Shown here piece by piece: positions 36,346 through 46,330 of a stretch of 64,000 nucleotides of DNA. The position numbers were made by a program, and so were the translations under genes. The notes under the pieces were generated by a model. That model did no database searches and had not been told where the DNA came from. It saw nothing but the letters and a program-made list of their open reading frames with translations. This stretch comes from Amyelois transitella (lineage: Eukaryota; Arthropoda; Insecta; Lepidoptera; Pyralidae): assembly GCF_032362555.1 (NCBI RefSeq), contig NC_083520.1, positions 7,316,001-7,380,000 on the forward strand, given 5' to 3'. How positions within the stretch are numbered: position 1 is the first letter of the stretch; the number at the start of each line of letters is the position of its first letter.

Positions 36346-37594
36346 CCTAGTCTTATGAGTATATTTAATTAATCAATCTATTTTCATTCAACCCTACTGC
36401 ATTTATGTCAAATACCTACTTATAGCATCGGCATATGTGTATTATCATTTCACCTCATAGGTTATCTTCTACATCATGTCCATGGAATGTGTTTTTTAAA
36501 AATAACTTCTGATTGAAACTTATGTAAGTAATATAATCTAGTCTTTTATCCGGAGAGGTAGGCAGAGACTACTTATTTCAACTTATACTGATAAATTGGT
36601 ATTTTATTAACAAAAATGGTTATTGGATATTATTACTTTTTATTGTCATATTTTACTTAAATTACTACTTACCTATTTAAGTAAGTACGAAAACAATATA
36701 AAAATGACACATTCTCACACGCCGATGATCATTAAACTTTTATTTCTCCTTCACATAAAAAATTAATTAAAGAGAATATCGTCCGTCAAATTTGTGTCAT
36801 TAAAATTGATACATAATTACCTACTGTACGAAATATTCAATTACAAGTGACAAGTAGCTTTACCTAAAATAGTTATTTGTCACAAAATGTCAGAACACAC
36901 CTGTTTATTTTAAACTTTATTTATCGATAAAATATTTTTCATATCAAGTGTTCTGAGTAAATATAAGAAGGTATGATGTTGATTTTTTATAGATTATACA
37001 AGTCAATAAAGCCACCGCGGCGGGTTCATTACACTCGAAATTTGACAAATATTAGGATTAATTTAAAGCATTACACTATCATTTTGAAAGGCGCAGTTAA
37101 AAAAAAAACATGACTTCTAGTCATTCTTTTCCGCCAGCCTTCTAGCGATTGGACATTGGTTAAAAAAAATATAAATAATTCCGATCACGTAAACTTCTAT
37201 AATTATTGTGAAATTAAATTTTTTGAAAATTTATCCTTACCGGCGACACTAAAGAAATTCTCTTACTAATGAGGGTTGTGACTTTATCTTTATTATCAAA
37301 ATAACTCTTAGAAGAATTTCCATAAAATGTTCATCCTCCTGACATTCGTCGCGACTGAATCCTCCCGGACAGGGTTCGCCGTTATTGTTATACAAATGGC
37401 AACTTCTGTTTTTATGCTTTGCTGGCTACTCGTACATAAATTAATTATGTCTTCGCCTTACTTTCTTTTATATGCATGGCATGTACCTACCTAGTAGTTG
37501 AGAATGAAGAATATTGAAAATCGAACCCTGATTAGAGTACTTAGGTATTTTGCATTACTTTTATAACATTGCGTCGTTACATAAAAAAAATACA
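36346..37594. other. Intergenic, small RTE remnant only
   Basis: AT-rich, with the RTE tail remnant at 36541-36580. TTCTCACA at 36712-36719 is a relaxed Su(H) match in AT-rich DNA and probably chance. Confidence 0.4.
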
Positions 37595-37740
37595 TACGTA
37601 CATACATACATAAAGTCACGCCTCTTTCCCGGAGGGGTAGGCAGAGACTACCTCTCTCCACTTGCCACGATCTCTGCATACTTCCTTCGCTTCATCCACA
37701 TTCATAACTCTCTTCATACAAGCTCGGCGGTTTCGGGTAT
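37595..37740 (-). repeat. RTE LINE 3' end, 5'-truncated and young
   Basis: Nearly identical to 12846-12989 of the intact LINE, including 'aggggtaggcagagactacc', 'aagctcggcggtttcgggta' and the CATA tail. It keeps only the last 40 or so codons. High identity indicates recent mobilisation of this family. Confidence 0.85.
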
Positions 37741-38039
37741 AAAAAAAAATAGTCAGAAGAAAGCTGAAATACCTACTTTGATCAGGGTAACTTTGTAATT
37801 CCTTACGGCTTAAAAAGTAGACATTTGAAGAGTCTTCGACACCTAGCCGATATGGGAATCCTTCAAAAGCTGAGCGCCTCTTACGATAGACCGTGGGTGG
37901 AGCATTCCGTTTATTTTCACACCCATAGGTACCAATATACCTATATCATCAGTCCCACTTAAATTAACCCTTGTCATAAAAGATACGTGATAGAAAAACA
38001 AGGCGGTCTTGTCGCTCCCGGTCGTCATCACATCGACAA

Positions 38040-38360
38040 AGCGACCCACGCGCTAATGTATTCAACGCGGCGATTGATGAAGTATAAAATTTCTTAGTAC
38101 CGTCTCACTCACAATGGAATTATGATAATTTATCGGTTGGCTTGTGCCGCGCGAGTGTGTGGGAACGCGCTCCGCACGGGCTTTCCCACGACCGCGGCTC
38201 GCGACGAAAAACGTAAGAGACTATACTGATAAACGCGTCGCTTACACCGTTCTCGTGTAGAGTGATTCTGTTAGGTGAGTGCTAAAAGGTAGTAAGTGCG
38301 AAGTGGCTAGCGTTCCGTTGGTCTTCGCGCGTCGCACAAAGACAAGTCGAGGTACTTACT
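38040..38360. promoter_or_regulatory. GC-rich enhancer island with Su(H) paired site (SPS)
   Basis: TGTGGGAA at 38158-38165 and TTCCCACG at 38183-38190 form an inverted pair with 17 bp between. Spacing and orientation are the same as in the SPS of Drosophila E(spl) genes such as m8. Pairing lets two Su(H)/NICD/Mastermind complexes dimerise. The hexamer GAAAGT sometimes found between paired sites is absent. The pair lies about 3 kb upstream of the HES gene at 41189, in a CG-rich island of about 300 bp. A (CTTA)n run is at 38354-38371. Confidence 0.72.
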
Positions 38361-38799
38361 TACTTACTTACGACGTTTTGCTTCGAAATGGTTCGAGACA
38401 GAATTGGAGTAAGTAGCGTCACGGCGCGGTCCGACCGCACAATGGGCTGGTATCGAGTCGGCTAGCGGTGCTGGGAACTAACTCACACCTTTGCAAGGTG
38501 ATAGCCGTAGTTATTGTTTTTGACTAATGAGGATGAGGTTTTATTGAATCGATTGATAATTGCGCGTTATTGTTTGTTTGGTAGGTTTTATGAGTTAAAA
38601 ATTCTTGATATTGAACTAGCCATTTACACGATTGTATACCTAAATAGGTTACATGAGATTTATATGGAAAATCTAAATATCTTTTAACAGCACATATTAT
38701 TTCAAACGGCTTATAACTTTTAATTACCATTATTCAATAAAACAAATTCAAAACGTTAGAAATCAGTTACTTACTTAGGTATGTGTTAGATAACATTAA

Positions 38800-39010
38800 A
38801 TTAACACACAGGCTGTGTGCCGCCGGCATAGTAAAAACGGACCATATCTTCCCGCTGGTATCATAAGAGGCTATTAAGGGATTAAGCGAGGGTTGAGCAG
38901 CAGCGCCTCCTACGCTGATATGACAACATAGTCCGAAACAATCGACACTGCGGTTTCCAACCCGCCTGCCTAGCGTGGTAAACAACCAAATTCTGGGGAG
39001 GCCTTAGTCC
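38800..39010. repeat. Repeat with an RTE-like head
   Basis: 'tcataagaggctattaaggg' and 'gtgtgccgccggc' resemble the family A head, and 'gcagcagcgcctcctac' has a loose counterpart in reverse at 37870-37905. Probably remnants of another TE family. Confidence 0.35.
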
Positions 39011-39839
39011 AACAGACGACTTATATAGGCTGTTAATATTTTAAGGGTAAAACATTTATATAAATTAAAACTTGTAACAAATCGTGAATATTATTATTTT
39101 AAACAAAAGGTTTTTTAAAAAAAGTTGGGAATGAAGAAAAAAAAGAAGGAAGTTAAAGCATAATTATTATCTTTAAAGTGCAACACAAAGAGTTAGTAGG
39201 ACAACTAATATTGATAACGTAGATACTTACCCACTACGCAGGGTTTTTGCATTTGTCGTAGCGATTTCTATTCATCGTCACTTCGTTTCTGCGACTGCGA
39301 TAACAACGAAGTCGCCCGTCGCCACCTTGACGCAACCATAGGGTTGTCACAACAGACTTACTAAAGGCAAATAATTTATTTTGGGCAAATTTATTCACAC
39401 AAATATGATTTTGTTTGACTTATGATACTAACAGACATACCCCAATAGTCTTCAGACTTTTTCAAATTAAGTTGTTTGAACGCCCTTAATATATTATCAG
39501 AGTTAACATATTTAAATTTAAAGACAGATTTGATGGGAGTTGTGTTATTATTAAGATTATCTGACTGTATGATTAAGATTCAACTCGAAATTAACGCGGA
39601 CGAAGTCGCGGGCAACAGCTAGTATGAAATAAAAATATAATATTTTTATTTCAATCCTAAGTCTCGAAAAAATTTCGACAGTAAAGAAATAAAAGTAAAA
39701 TTTTCCGTGAATTGTTAAAATCTTTGCCACGTACCCACGAAAAGAACACAATGACTTATAATGCCGCGTAAAAAACCGTTTCTTTTTACTTTTGTTATCT
39801 ATTGATCAACATTCCGACAGTGATTTAATAAGTCGCCAC

Positions 39840-39985
39840 GAGTCTGCTATGACGTCATTGTCCGCGTGTAGGGCAATTCTGGGGGCTAAAATCTTTTAGG
39901 GGGAGCATCTTGATTCTAAGGGAGCGCGTGGGAACGTGCTAGCCGAGTGCCGTCTCAGCTGCCGGCGAACAGCTGGGCCGTCTTG
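39840..39985 (+). promoter_or_regulatory. Su(H) plus two E-box island upstream of the first HES gene
   Basis: CGTGGGAA at 39927-39934. Proneural-type E-boxes CAGCTGC (39956-39962) and ACAGCTG (39969-39975) follow within 40 bp. GC-rich island about 1.25 kb upstream of the HES start codon. This is the Su(H)-plus-A-box code known for proneural-cluster expression of E(spl) genes. Function is inferred. Confidence 0.65.
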
Positions 39986-40299
39986 CTGAGTAAGAATAAT
40001 GATGGTAAAAATAATAAAAATAATTGTTTATTAAAGCCGTTGCAGAAAAAATATTCGTAGGAACATGAGAAAATAAAAAACGAAATATTTTTTGGAATTT
40101 ATTTTATCAAAAAATTAGTTTAATAATTTTTTGAGAATGCAATATCTTACCTATATAAAGTGTTATTACTTTTAATTACGTACGTATACTAATTTTTAAC
40201 AAACGCATTTTAAATTATTCATCACCTTTATTATTTTGTTCGTTTGTGAAAATTTAATGAAATTGGAAAGATATAAATTTAAAATATTAATATAAAAAA

Positions 40300-40745
40300 T
40301 CTTACAACGCCCTTCGTGTTCAATACAACAATGCGTTCAGGATGCTGATGGGGCTGCCTCGCTTCTGTAGCGCATCAGGGATGTTCGCAGATGCACGTCT
40401 AGACTGCTTTTACGCAATTATGAGGAAGAGATGTGCGTCCTTGGTGCGCAGGGTGCGGGAGAGCAACAACAGCATCCTGCGCATGGTGGCGAGCAGGCTG
40501 GATGGCCCATTTGTCAACCATTGCTGCACTATTGCCGGGGGGATGGTGCAGAAATGGGCTGAACAGTAAAATTATATTAATGACATTTATGAACTTTATT
40601 AATATAATTTTATGAATTTTATTACTGTAATTTTATAAATTTAATTAATTACTATTAGTACTAACATAGCTTTAAGTTTACTAACATATTATGAGTCCTG
40701 GTTACTTAAATAAATACTATTTCATTCATTCATTCATTCATTAAA
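40300..40745 (+). repeat. LINE 3' end fragment with CATT tail (CR1/jockey-like)
   Basis: The frame at 40300-40569 encodes YNNAFRMLMGLPRFCSASGM and a following stretch ending LDGPFVNHC, the extreme C terminus of a LINE RT protein. A non-coding 3' part and (CATT)n at 40722-40743 follow. It is 5'-truncated. It lies between the Su(H) island at 39927 and the HES promoter. Confidence 0.65.
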
Positions 40746-41119
40746 AAAATTATAAAAAGCTTGGTTTAAAAAAATTAAAATTCATACAATTATAACACAA
40801 CTCATACAACATAATTCTGCAAAAAGAAAATATTTGAATTAATGTCATGACTACGTAAACCTCAATAATATAAACGGAATGTCTGATTATTTTTTACTAT
40901 ATTTTTGTGATTTAGGTACCTAATTTCATTTAACTTAATCATTGTAATATGAGGAAGTTATAAATTGATTACCCTTTAATTATAAGGTATACTTATCTAA
41001 ATACAACCTTGTAGTAAAAATTTTAAAATACAATCATAAAAGGAATAAACATATTAAACATTTCGTAAAGCGCCACCCCTATTTTATTGCGGGCTGTTTG
41101 TTACAATCGGTGTGTAGGG

Positions 41120-41160
41120 ACTTAAAACCGTGCGACAAGCGACCCGCACTTCATTCGTTC
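41120..41160 (+). promoter_or_regulatory. Core promoter of the first HES gene
   Basis: A TATA-like TTAAAA (41122-41127) lies 31 bp before the A of an arthropod initiator TCATTC (41151-41156, consensus TCAKTY). This gives a 5' UTR of about 36 nt before the ATG. GC-rich context. Inferred. Confidence 0.5.
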
Positions 41161-41188
41161 ACAGACCGCCGCGCGCGCTGCACTAAAA

Positions 41189-41959
41189 ATGATACTCACC
41201 AACCGCGCTATGTCGCCGTCACGGGGCGCTTTCCACTCGCCGCATGCGCAACCCGATGAAGAACCCGTCTCCAGAACATATCAATATAGAAAAGTTATGA
41301 AGCCAATGCTCGAAAGAAAACGGAGAGCCAGAATCAACCGATGCCTAGACGAACTCAAGGATTTGATGGTTACCGCACTCCAAGCTGAAGGTGAAAATGT
41401 CTCCAAGCTAGAAAAGGCCGATATTTTGGAACTCACGGTTCGACATCTACACAGTCTCAAAGAAAGGGGGCAGTTAGTGCTGAAACCGGAAATGTCATAC
41501 GCGGAGCGATTCCGCGCAGGATTCACCCAGTGTGCTACGGAAGTGTCTCAATTTATTGCAAACGCTACGTTAGCAGCCAACGCGATGCAAAGACAAGGCC
41601 CCGTGGACCCTCAAGCTGGAGCTAGGCTGTTGCAACATTTAAGTAATTGTATTGGAAGACTGGAGAGTACTCAAATGACGAAACCACAATCGACACAGCC
41701 GTACGGCGTGGCTCGGCCGACACCTATCCAGCCTCAGCCACAACATGCGCAATCTCATCCACCAGTACCCCAACAAGCCGTGCCTTTGCAAAGGATATCA
41801 CCGGCTATGTTACCAGAGCAAGGTTGTAAGAGGCCGTGGGAACCGCCCATGGACGCTCAAGCGGCGCTCGCGAAGCGTCAGTACGTGCCGCCTTCTCCGC
41901 CGGACAGCCCCGCCTTCAAAAGCGAGCCCACCCAGTCCATGGTCTGGAGGCCCTGGTGA
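41189..41959 (+). CDS. E(spl): Enhancer-of-split bHLH-Orange-WRPW repressor, intronless
   Basis: A 256-residue nuclear transcription repressor and direct Notch target. The basic region (about 34-50) holds the HES-specific proline in [13 protein letters not shown]. Helix-loop-helix runs to about 90 ([14 protein letters not shown], loop, [19 protein letters not shown]). The Orange domain is about 103-158 ([20 protein letters not shown] onward). A Pro/Gln-rich linker follows, with [10 protein letters not shown] (234-243). WRPW (253-256) recruits Groucho. HES proteins bind CACGTG/CACGCG boxes and antagonise proneural genes. The whole protein is one exon, as in Drosophila E(spl) genes. The first ATG is used; a second in-frame ATG at codon 8 is possible. 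Upstream are an SPS (38158) and a Su(H)/E-box island (39927). The 3' UTR carries K and GY boxes. Orthology to a particular Drosophila m gene cannot be settled by eye. Confidence 0.95.
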   Translation: MILTNRAMSPSRGAFHSPHAQPDEEPVSRTYQYRKVMKPMLERKRRARINRCLDELKDLMVTALQAEGENVSKLEKADILELTVRHLHSLKERGQLVLKPEMSYAERFRAGFTQCATEVSQFIANATLAANAMQRQGPVDPQAGARLLQHLSNCIGRLESTQMTKPQSTQPYGVARPTPIQPQPQHAQSHPPVPQQAVPLQRISPAMLPEQGCKRPWEPPMDAQAALAKRQYVPPSPPDSPAFKSEPTQSMVWRPW

Positions 41960-42002
41960 CCAAATAACATATCAATCACCTCCTTCGCGATCTCCGAAAC
42001 TT

Positions 42003-42387
42003 TGTGATCAGTGTGACAGCATGTGTGATAATCGCAAACGTTATTTGTTTTGTTTCCTTGACGTTCCTTGAACCGATTTGTGTTGAAATCGTTGCATGAG
42101 TATTGCTTGTTGAATTTTGTTTGTTTAATTCATTAAATGAATGTTTTCGTTTTAGAGTAACAAGTTATTTCTTTAAATTCCTAACTTGAACGTCTTCCGC
42201 AACTGTTATAATTGTAGCATTTACTAAAACTTTTAATTACCATTGTAGTGTATAAGACGTGTAGGTTAAGAAGTGGTAGCAACTACAATTTAACTAGGTG
42301 TAGGTACTCTTAAGTGATATTTTATGTCAAGTGAAAAAATTGCATCCAATAAAGAGATATATGAACATTTACTATACCTACTGTGAT
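42003..42387 (+). promoter_or_regulatory. 3' UTR K and GY boxes of the first HES gene
   Basis: K boxes TGTGAT at 42003-42008, 42024-42029 and 42382-42387, and a GY box GTCTTCC at 42192-42198. The last K box lies beyond the first poly(A) signal (42348), so its inclusion depends on which end is used. No Brd box was seen. Confidence 0.7.
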
Positions 42388-42470
42388 AATTACATCGAAC
42401 TTAAAGAATATATGATGAAAGTTCAAATCGTAAGACTATTGATTTTTTATAAAAAGATACAATAAATAAA
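42348..42470 (+). terminator. Poly(A) signals of the first HES gene
   Basis: AATAAA at 42348-42353, and overlapping AATAAATAAA at 42461-42470. Two possible 3' ends. Confidence 0.55.
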
Positions 42471-43051
42471 AAAGAAAGTTAAATATCGATAAATCTTTGT
42501 TTTGTTAACCATTCCCTATTATTTACAAATATTTATTTTTATATTTATCAGAAAGTATTAATAAACGTAAACACAATACATACCTATATAGAGATTACTC
42601 ATTTAAAAATAGAATTTATCATGTTTGTTATAATAACTAGTAATCGTAAGGTCTTGATCTGAAGTGACTTTTTAATTTTAATTCTTTGCAGTTAACTCTT
42701 TAATGAAGATTTGTACCTATTATTTACTTACGCGTTGTCTTATAATAGGCATATTATGATAATTGGAGTAATTCATGAAATATTCAGGAGATTTCTTGGT
42801 AAATGATTCTCACGCTGTCCGCCGACCGTAAGATTCATGCTTTGCCTCAAACGGTACTTTAAATAAATCGGCAAGCACAAAACAATTATATTACCTGCTT
42901 TGAATACCTGAGTTTAAAAGGGAATTTTCTTTCAAATAGTTAATTTTAGACACGTGTTTAACTTCTGGTTCCTATGTACTTATGAATAACTACTATACTA
43001 ATCTAATACTAATACTACTTATAAATAATCACGTATTTATCCTTAGTGTCG
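42471..43051. other. Intergenic with an isolated Su(H)-type site
   Basis: TTCTCACG at 42807-42814 (reverse complement CGTGAGAA) matches the Su(H) consensus and has a short GC-richer stretch to its right. No gene seen. Confidence 0.4.
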
Positions 43052-43175
43052 AAAATGCATAAAAAGAGGAATGAGTGTGAAGGAAGCGAGAGAGGTCTGT
43101 AAGAATCGTAGCAAGTAGGAATCCATAGTCTCTGCCTACCCCAATGGGAAACAGCCGTAATGGTATGTATGTATG
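43052..43175 (+). repeat. RTE LINE 3' end fragment
   Basis: 'gcataaaaagaggaatgagt', 'gtaagaatcgtagcaag' and 'tagtctctgcctacccc' with a TATGTATG tail match the last codons and tail of the LINE at 12843, in plus orientation. Its tail abuts a minus-strand family A copy. Confidence 0.75.
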
Positions 43176-43392
43176 ACAGAGTCAACAGTCTTGAAAAACC
43201 TGATAAGCCACGTTCAGATGTTTGCCTTAATGATAGAATTGGGTTTCAAATAGTGACAGGTCGCTAGCCCAACGCCTTAACGAAGAATCCCATGTATATA
43301 ATGCCTATCCCTAGTAGCCATTTACGACATCCATGGGAAAGAGTCGGAGTGATCCTATTCTTTTTTCTATTGATGTTAACAACCGCACGGCT
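43176..43392 (-). repeat. RTE-derived short element (family A)
   Basis: Minus-strand copy whose head is the reverse complement of 43381-43392. It lacks the last 35 or so tail bases, being joined directly to the RTE tail on its left. 'gtgacaggtcgctagcccaa' and 'cgacatccatgggaaagag' mark it. Confidence 0.75.
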
Positions 43393-43404
43393 CTTTTATT
43401 TACC

Positions 43405-43610
43405 TATAAGGGAGATAGATAGATAGACTCTTTATTGCACCATAAGAAAAAGAAAAAACAGAAAATAAATACACAGGTAATAAGGTACAAAGGCGGACTT
43501 ATAGCTAACGCAATCTCTTCCAGTCAACCTTAGGGTGGGAGGAAACTAAAAATATTAAGGTGAATTGGCGCAGTACGTTTAAAATAAAAAAATACAAAGC
43601 ATAAATATAC
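43405..43610 (-). repeat. LINE 3' end with ATCT tail (family C)
   Basis: AGAT repeats (43411-43424), then 'ctctttattgcacc', 'aaggcggacttatagctaac' and 'tagggtgggagg'. This is the reverse complement of the copy at 17140. Confidence 0.65.
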
Positions 43611-44380
43611 CTAAACCTAAATAAATACCTAACAAAATATATCCCTACCAATTAAATACATAATTATGACAACCTACAATTATGTACATGATATAATATA
43701 AATGATAAGTATAAATAAGAAAAATAAAGTTATTATAAAAGTATCTATATCATTTTTTCATATTTGTACACATTATATTATTATGAATGAATCTATCAAT
43801 ATCATGAATGTAATCGAAATCATTATTTTTTCAATTATGTTCAAACATAAAATAAATAAAATTTTCAGTATGTCGAAATTGGTTTACAGATAAGTATTTA
43901 AATTATTATATATATTGTACTTAAAAAATTGTTCTATAAAAAGAGTTGAACGAGTTAGTAGTTCATCCAAAATTAAATGTAACTGATAACTAAATATCAA
44001 TACTATCCGCTTTTTCAGGTAATTATATAGATATTTACAATGTAAAAATATTAATGACCTAACGCAAACAATGTCCGCCTTGCAGTATCTATGATGACCA
44101 GGTAGCTTCCTGGTCCTGTGGTCCTTGTATCCAACGGGATATATACCCCCATAAAATAAATAGTTTGAACACGCCTATCTCAGAAACTACCTACTGGTTC
44201 GAATTGAAAAAATCTCTTTGTGTTGAATGGACCATTTTTCGAGGAAGGAGAGGAGGAGGAGGAATCTATATAACATCACGCTGCAACTTTTAGGAGCGAA
44301 GAAATAATGGAAAATTTAAAAAAAACGGGGAAAATTATTCATCCTTGAGGGCATTCAATGATGCCCAAAATAACTATTCC
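43611..44380. other. Intergenic, no gene recognised
   Basis: Very AT-rich. The 63-codon frame at 43702 is Ile/Lys/Asn-rich and I do not support it. Confidence 0.45.
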
Positions 44381-44412
44381 ACGCGGACGAAGTCGCGGCC
44401 ACAGCTAGTAAT
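44381..44412 (-). repeat. Repeat end fragment
   Basis: Reverse complement of a 'ctagctgtggccgcgacttc' 'gtccgcgtgg' end, shared with 39593-39623 and similar to 53934. Parent element not determined. Confidence 0.4.
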
Positions 44413-44792
44413 AAATAACTGTAATTAATTGTTTAAGATTTCATACAAAATTATCAAAAAGTGAAATGCCTGATAGAAAACCAAAAAAGCACTTTAAAGA
44501 TAAGCTTTGTATGTGAATTTTTGACATGGTATTGCCATAATTTGCACTGTATACCTACACATAATCTTAAACTACCTATTTGATTTATTACATACTTTAT
44601 GCACAGATTTTTAATGTAGATATTATGCTTTCGTCCACGATTTAGATTTAAATGATCTATATTTGTAAATTGACGTCCAGCGAAATTGCTGCAGTGTAGT
44701 TTGTTCCGCCGCGCCGCTTCTTCTATACATGCGCTTTATGAGCGGTTTTAGCGGCAATAAGTGATACATCGTATCCAATTTTGAAAATAAAT

Positions 44793-44850
44793 CAATTCTA
44801 TTCTATTCTGCTCTGCTCTGCTCTGTTCAATTCTATCCTGTTCTAAACCT
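44793..44850. repeat. Pyrimidine-rich TTCTA/CTCTG simple repeat
   Basis: Alternating 'ttctattctattctg' and 'ctctgctctgctctg' pentamers. Confidence 0.8.
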
Positions 44851-44905
44851 GTGCCTAGGGGTGCACTAAGAGAGGAACCTTTTAATTCTAACAGGAACGG
44901 AAATA

Positions 44906-45188
44906 TGTGCCGTGTGGTTCCCGGCAGTGCCGTGTGGTTCCCGGCACCAATGAAAAAAGAATAGGACCACTCCATCTATTTCCCATGGAAGTCGTAAAAG
45001 GCGACTAAGGGATAGGCTTACACAATTGGGATTTTTTTTTAGGCGATGGGCTAGCAACCTGTCACTATTTGAATCTCAATTATATCATAAAGCCAAATAG
45101 TTGAACGTGGCCATTCAGTCTTTTCAAGACTGTTGGCTCTGTCTTCCCCGCAAGGGATATAGACGTGACAATATGTATGTATGTATGT
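44906..45188 (+). repeat. RTE-derived short element (family A) with target-site duplication
   Basis: A complete copy with the 20-bp head GTGCCGTGTGGTTCCCGGCA duplicated in tandem (44908-44947), all internal blocks, and a TATGTATG tail. ACGGAAATA occurs directly before (44897-44905) and after (45189-45197), a 9-bp target-site duplication of the same length as that of the LINE at 12843. Confidence 0.9.
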
Positions 45189-45409
45189 ACGGAAATAAAT
45201 AGGATGTTTCGTTATACGGCAGACAATATTTTTATAACATTGAAGCAACTAAGAATATCTCTTGTAACACTAGACCATTAGTTGTTTTGTTCCATAAAGT
45301 TATCTGTAACAGATAACCGATGTCTCATGCTTTGAACGCTTAAAGTAAAATCGACCACAGTTAGATTATCGCCGGGGATCGAAATCATTTTAACCGTGTG
45401 AACTTAAAC

Positions 45410-45600
45410 AATTCCGGTGTGGTAGCGGCTAGGCGTGGCGTGCGCACGCGTTCTCCGACTGAGATCTTCCGAAATTAGTTCGATTCTGGTTTCTCGGATC
45501 TAATTGGGCCGAGGCGTTGCGTGAGGCGGCGTGGGAACCGCTCGAGTGACACGATACTCTCTGAAAAGCGTCGGCTTGTTACGCTTTTGGTCCCGTTGGT
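45410..45600 (+). promoter_or_regulatory. GC-rich island with Su(H) site
   Basis: CGTGGGAA at 45530-45537, followed by CTCGAG. A GTGCGCACGCG stretch at about 45440 contains a CACGCG HES-type site. The island is bounded by AT-rich DNA. About 3.6 kb downstream of the first HES gene and 13.5 kb upstream of the second. No proneural E-box at the composite spacing. Confidence 0.5.
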
Positions 45601-46259
45601 GGTATAAAAGTGATACAAGGTGAAGTATATTTTTGAAAGGTCTGAATGATCTATTATTATGTGAACATAGACGAAATATTCGGACTCACGATCCCGCTGG
45701 AAAAATATCCGAAATATTCGCTCATCTGACCTGATGGGAATAACCTAAAATTGATCATTAAATCTTAAATCTGTAAAGTATAAAATTAAGGACATTTTCA
45801 ATGAATCTGAATCTAATAGGTTAGATTTATAGATGACCTAGCGTCGTTATGTCGTCGTCGTATTTAGTATGTAGTGATTCTGTTGTTTTGATTATGTATG
45901 AGCGACATTTCAATATAGGTAAGGTTGTAATCTAACAGAAATTTAATAAAAGTTTTGCTACCTACTACGGTCGTACCAATAAATTCTTCAGATTGTTTAC
46001 TATTTAATAATATGAGCTTTAATATTTTTACCAAACTAAACAGCTTTGAAAGAAGCAATAGTGAGACCATTGAATGAATCAAAAAATAAAAAAGTAAAGT
46101 GGTAGTTACATTTTTATCTGCATCGAATCTGCCTCTTGTTTTAAGTAACTTTCCAAATTATACCTTACAAAATACAACACAACTTTCTGTTCAACAGCTA
46201 TTGTTTTTATGCCATGGAACTATACTTGAGGTGAGTTATTAGAACTATTATCATCATGC

Positions 46260-46330
46260 TATGCTATTAAACGAGCAATATTTGTATACCTATATGTACA
46301 TATAGGTAATATTGCTCGTTTAATAGCATA
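46260..46330. repeat. Perfect 23-bp inverted repeat with nested palindrome
   Basis: Arms 46260-46282 and 46308-46330 are perfect complements (TATGCTATTAAACGAGCAAT with ATT). The loop holds a second palindrome, CCTATATGTACATATAGG. Resembles a very small foldback element. Confidence 0.85.
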
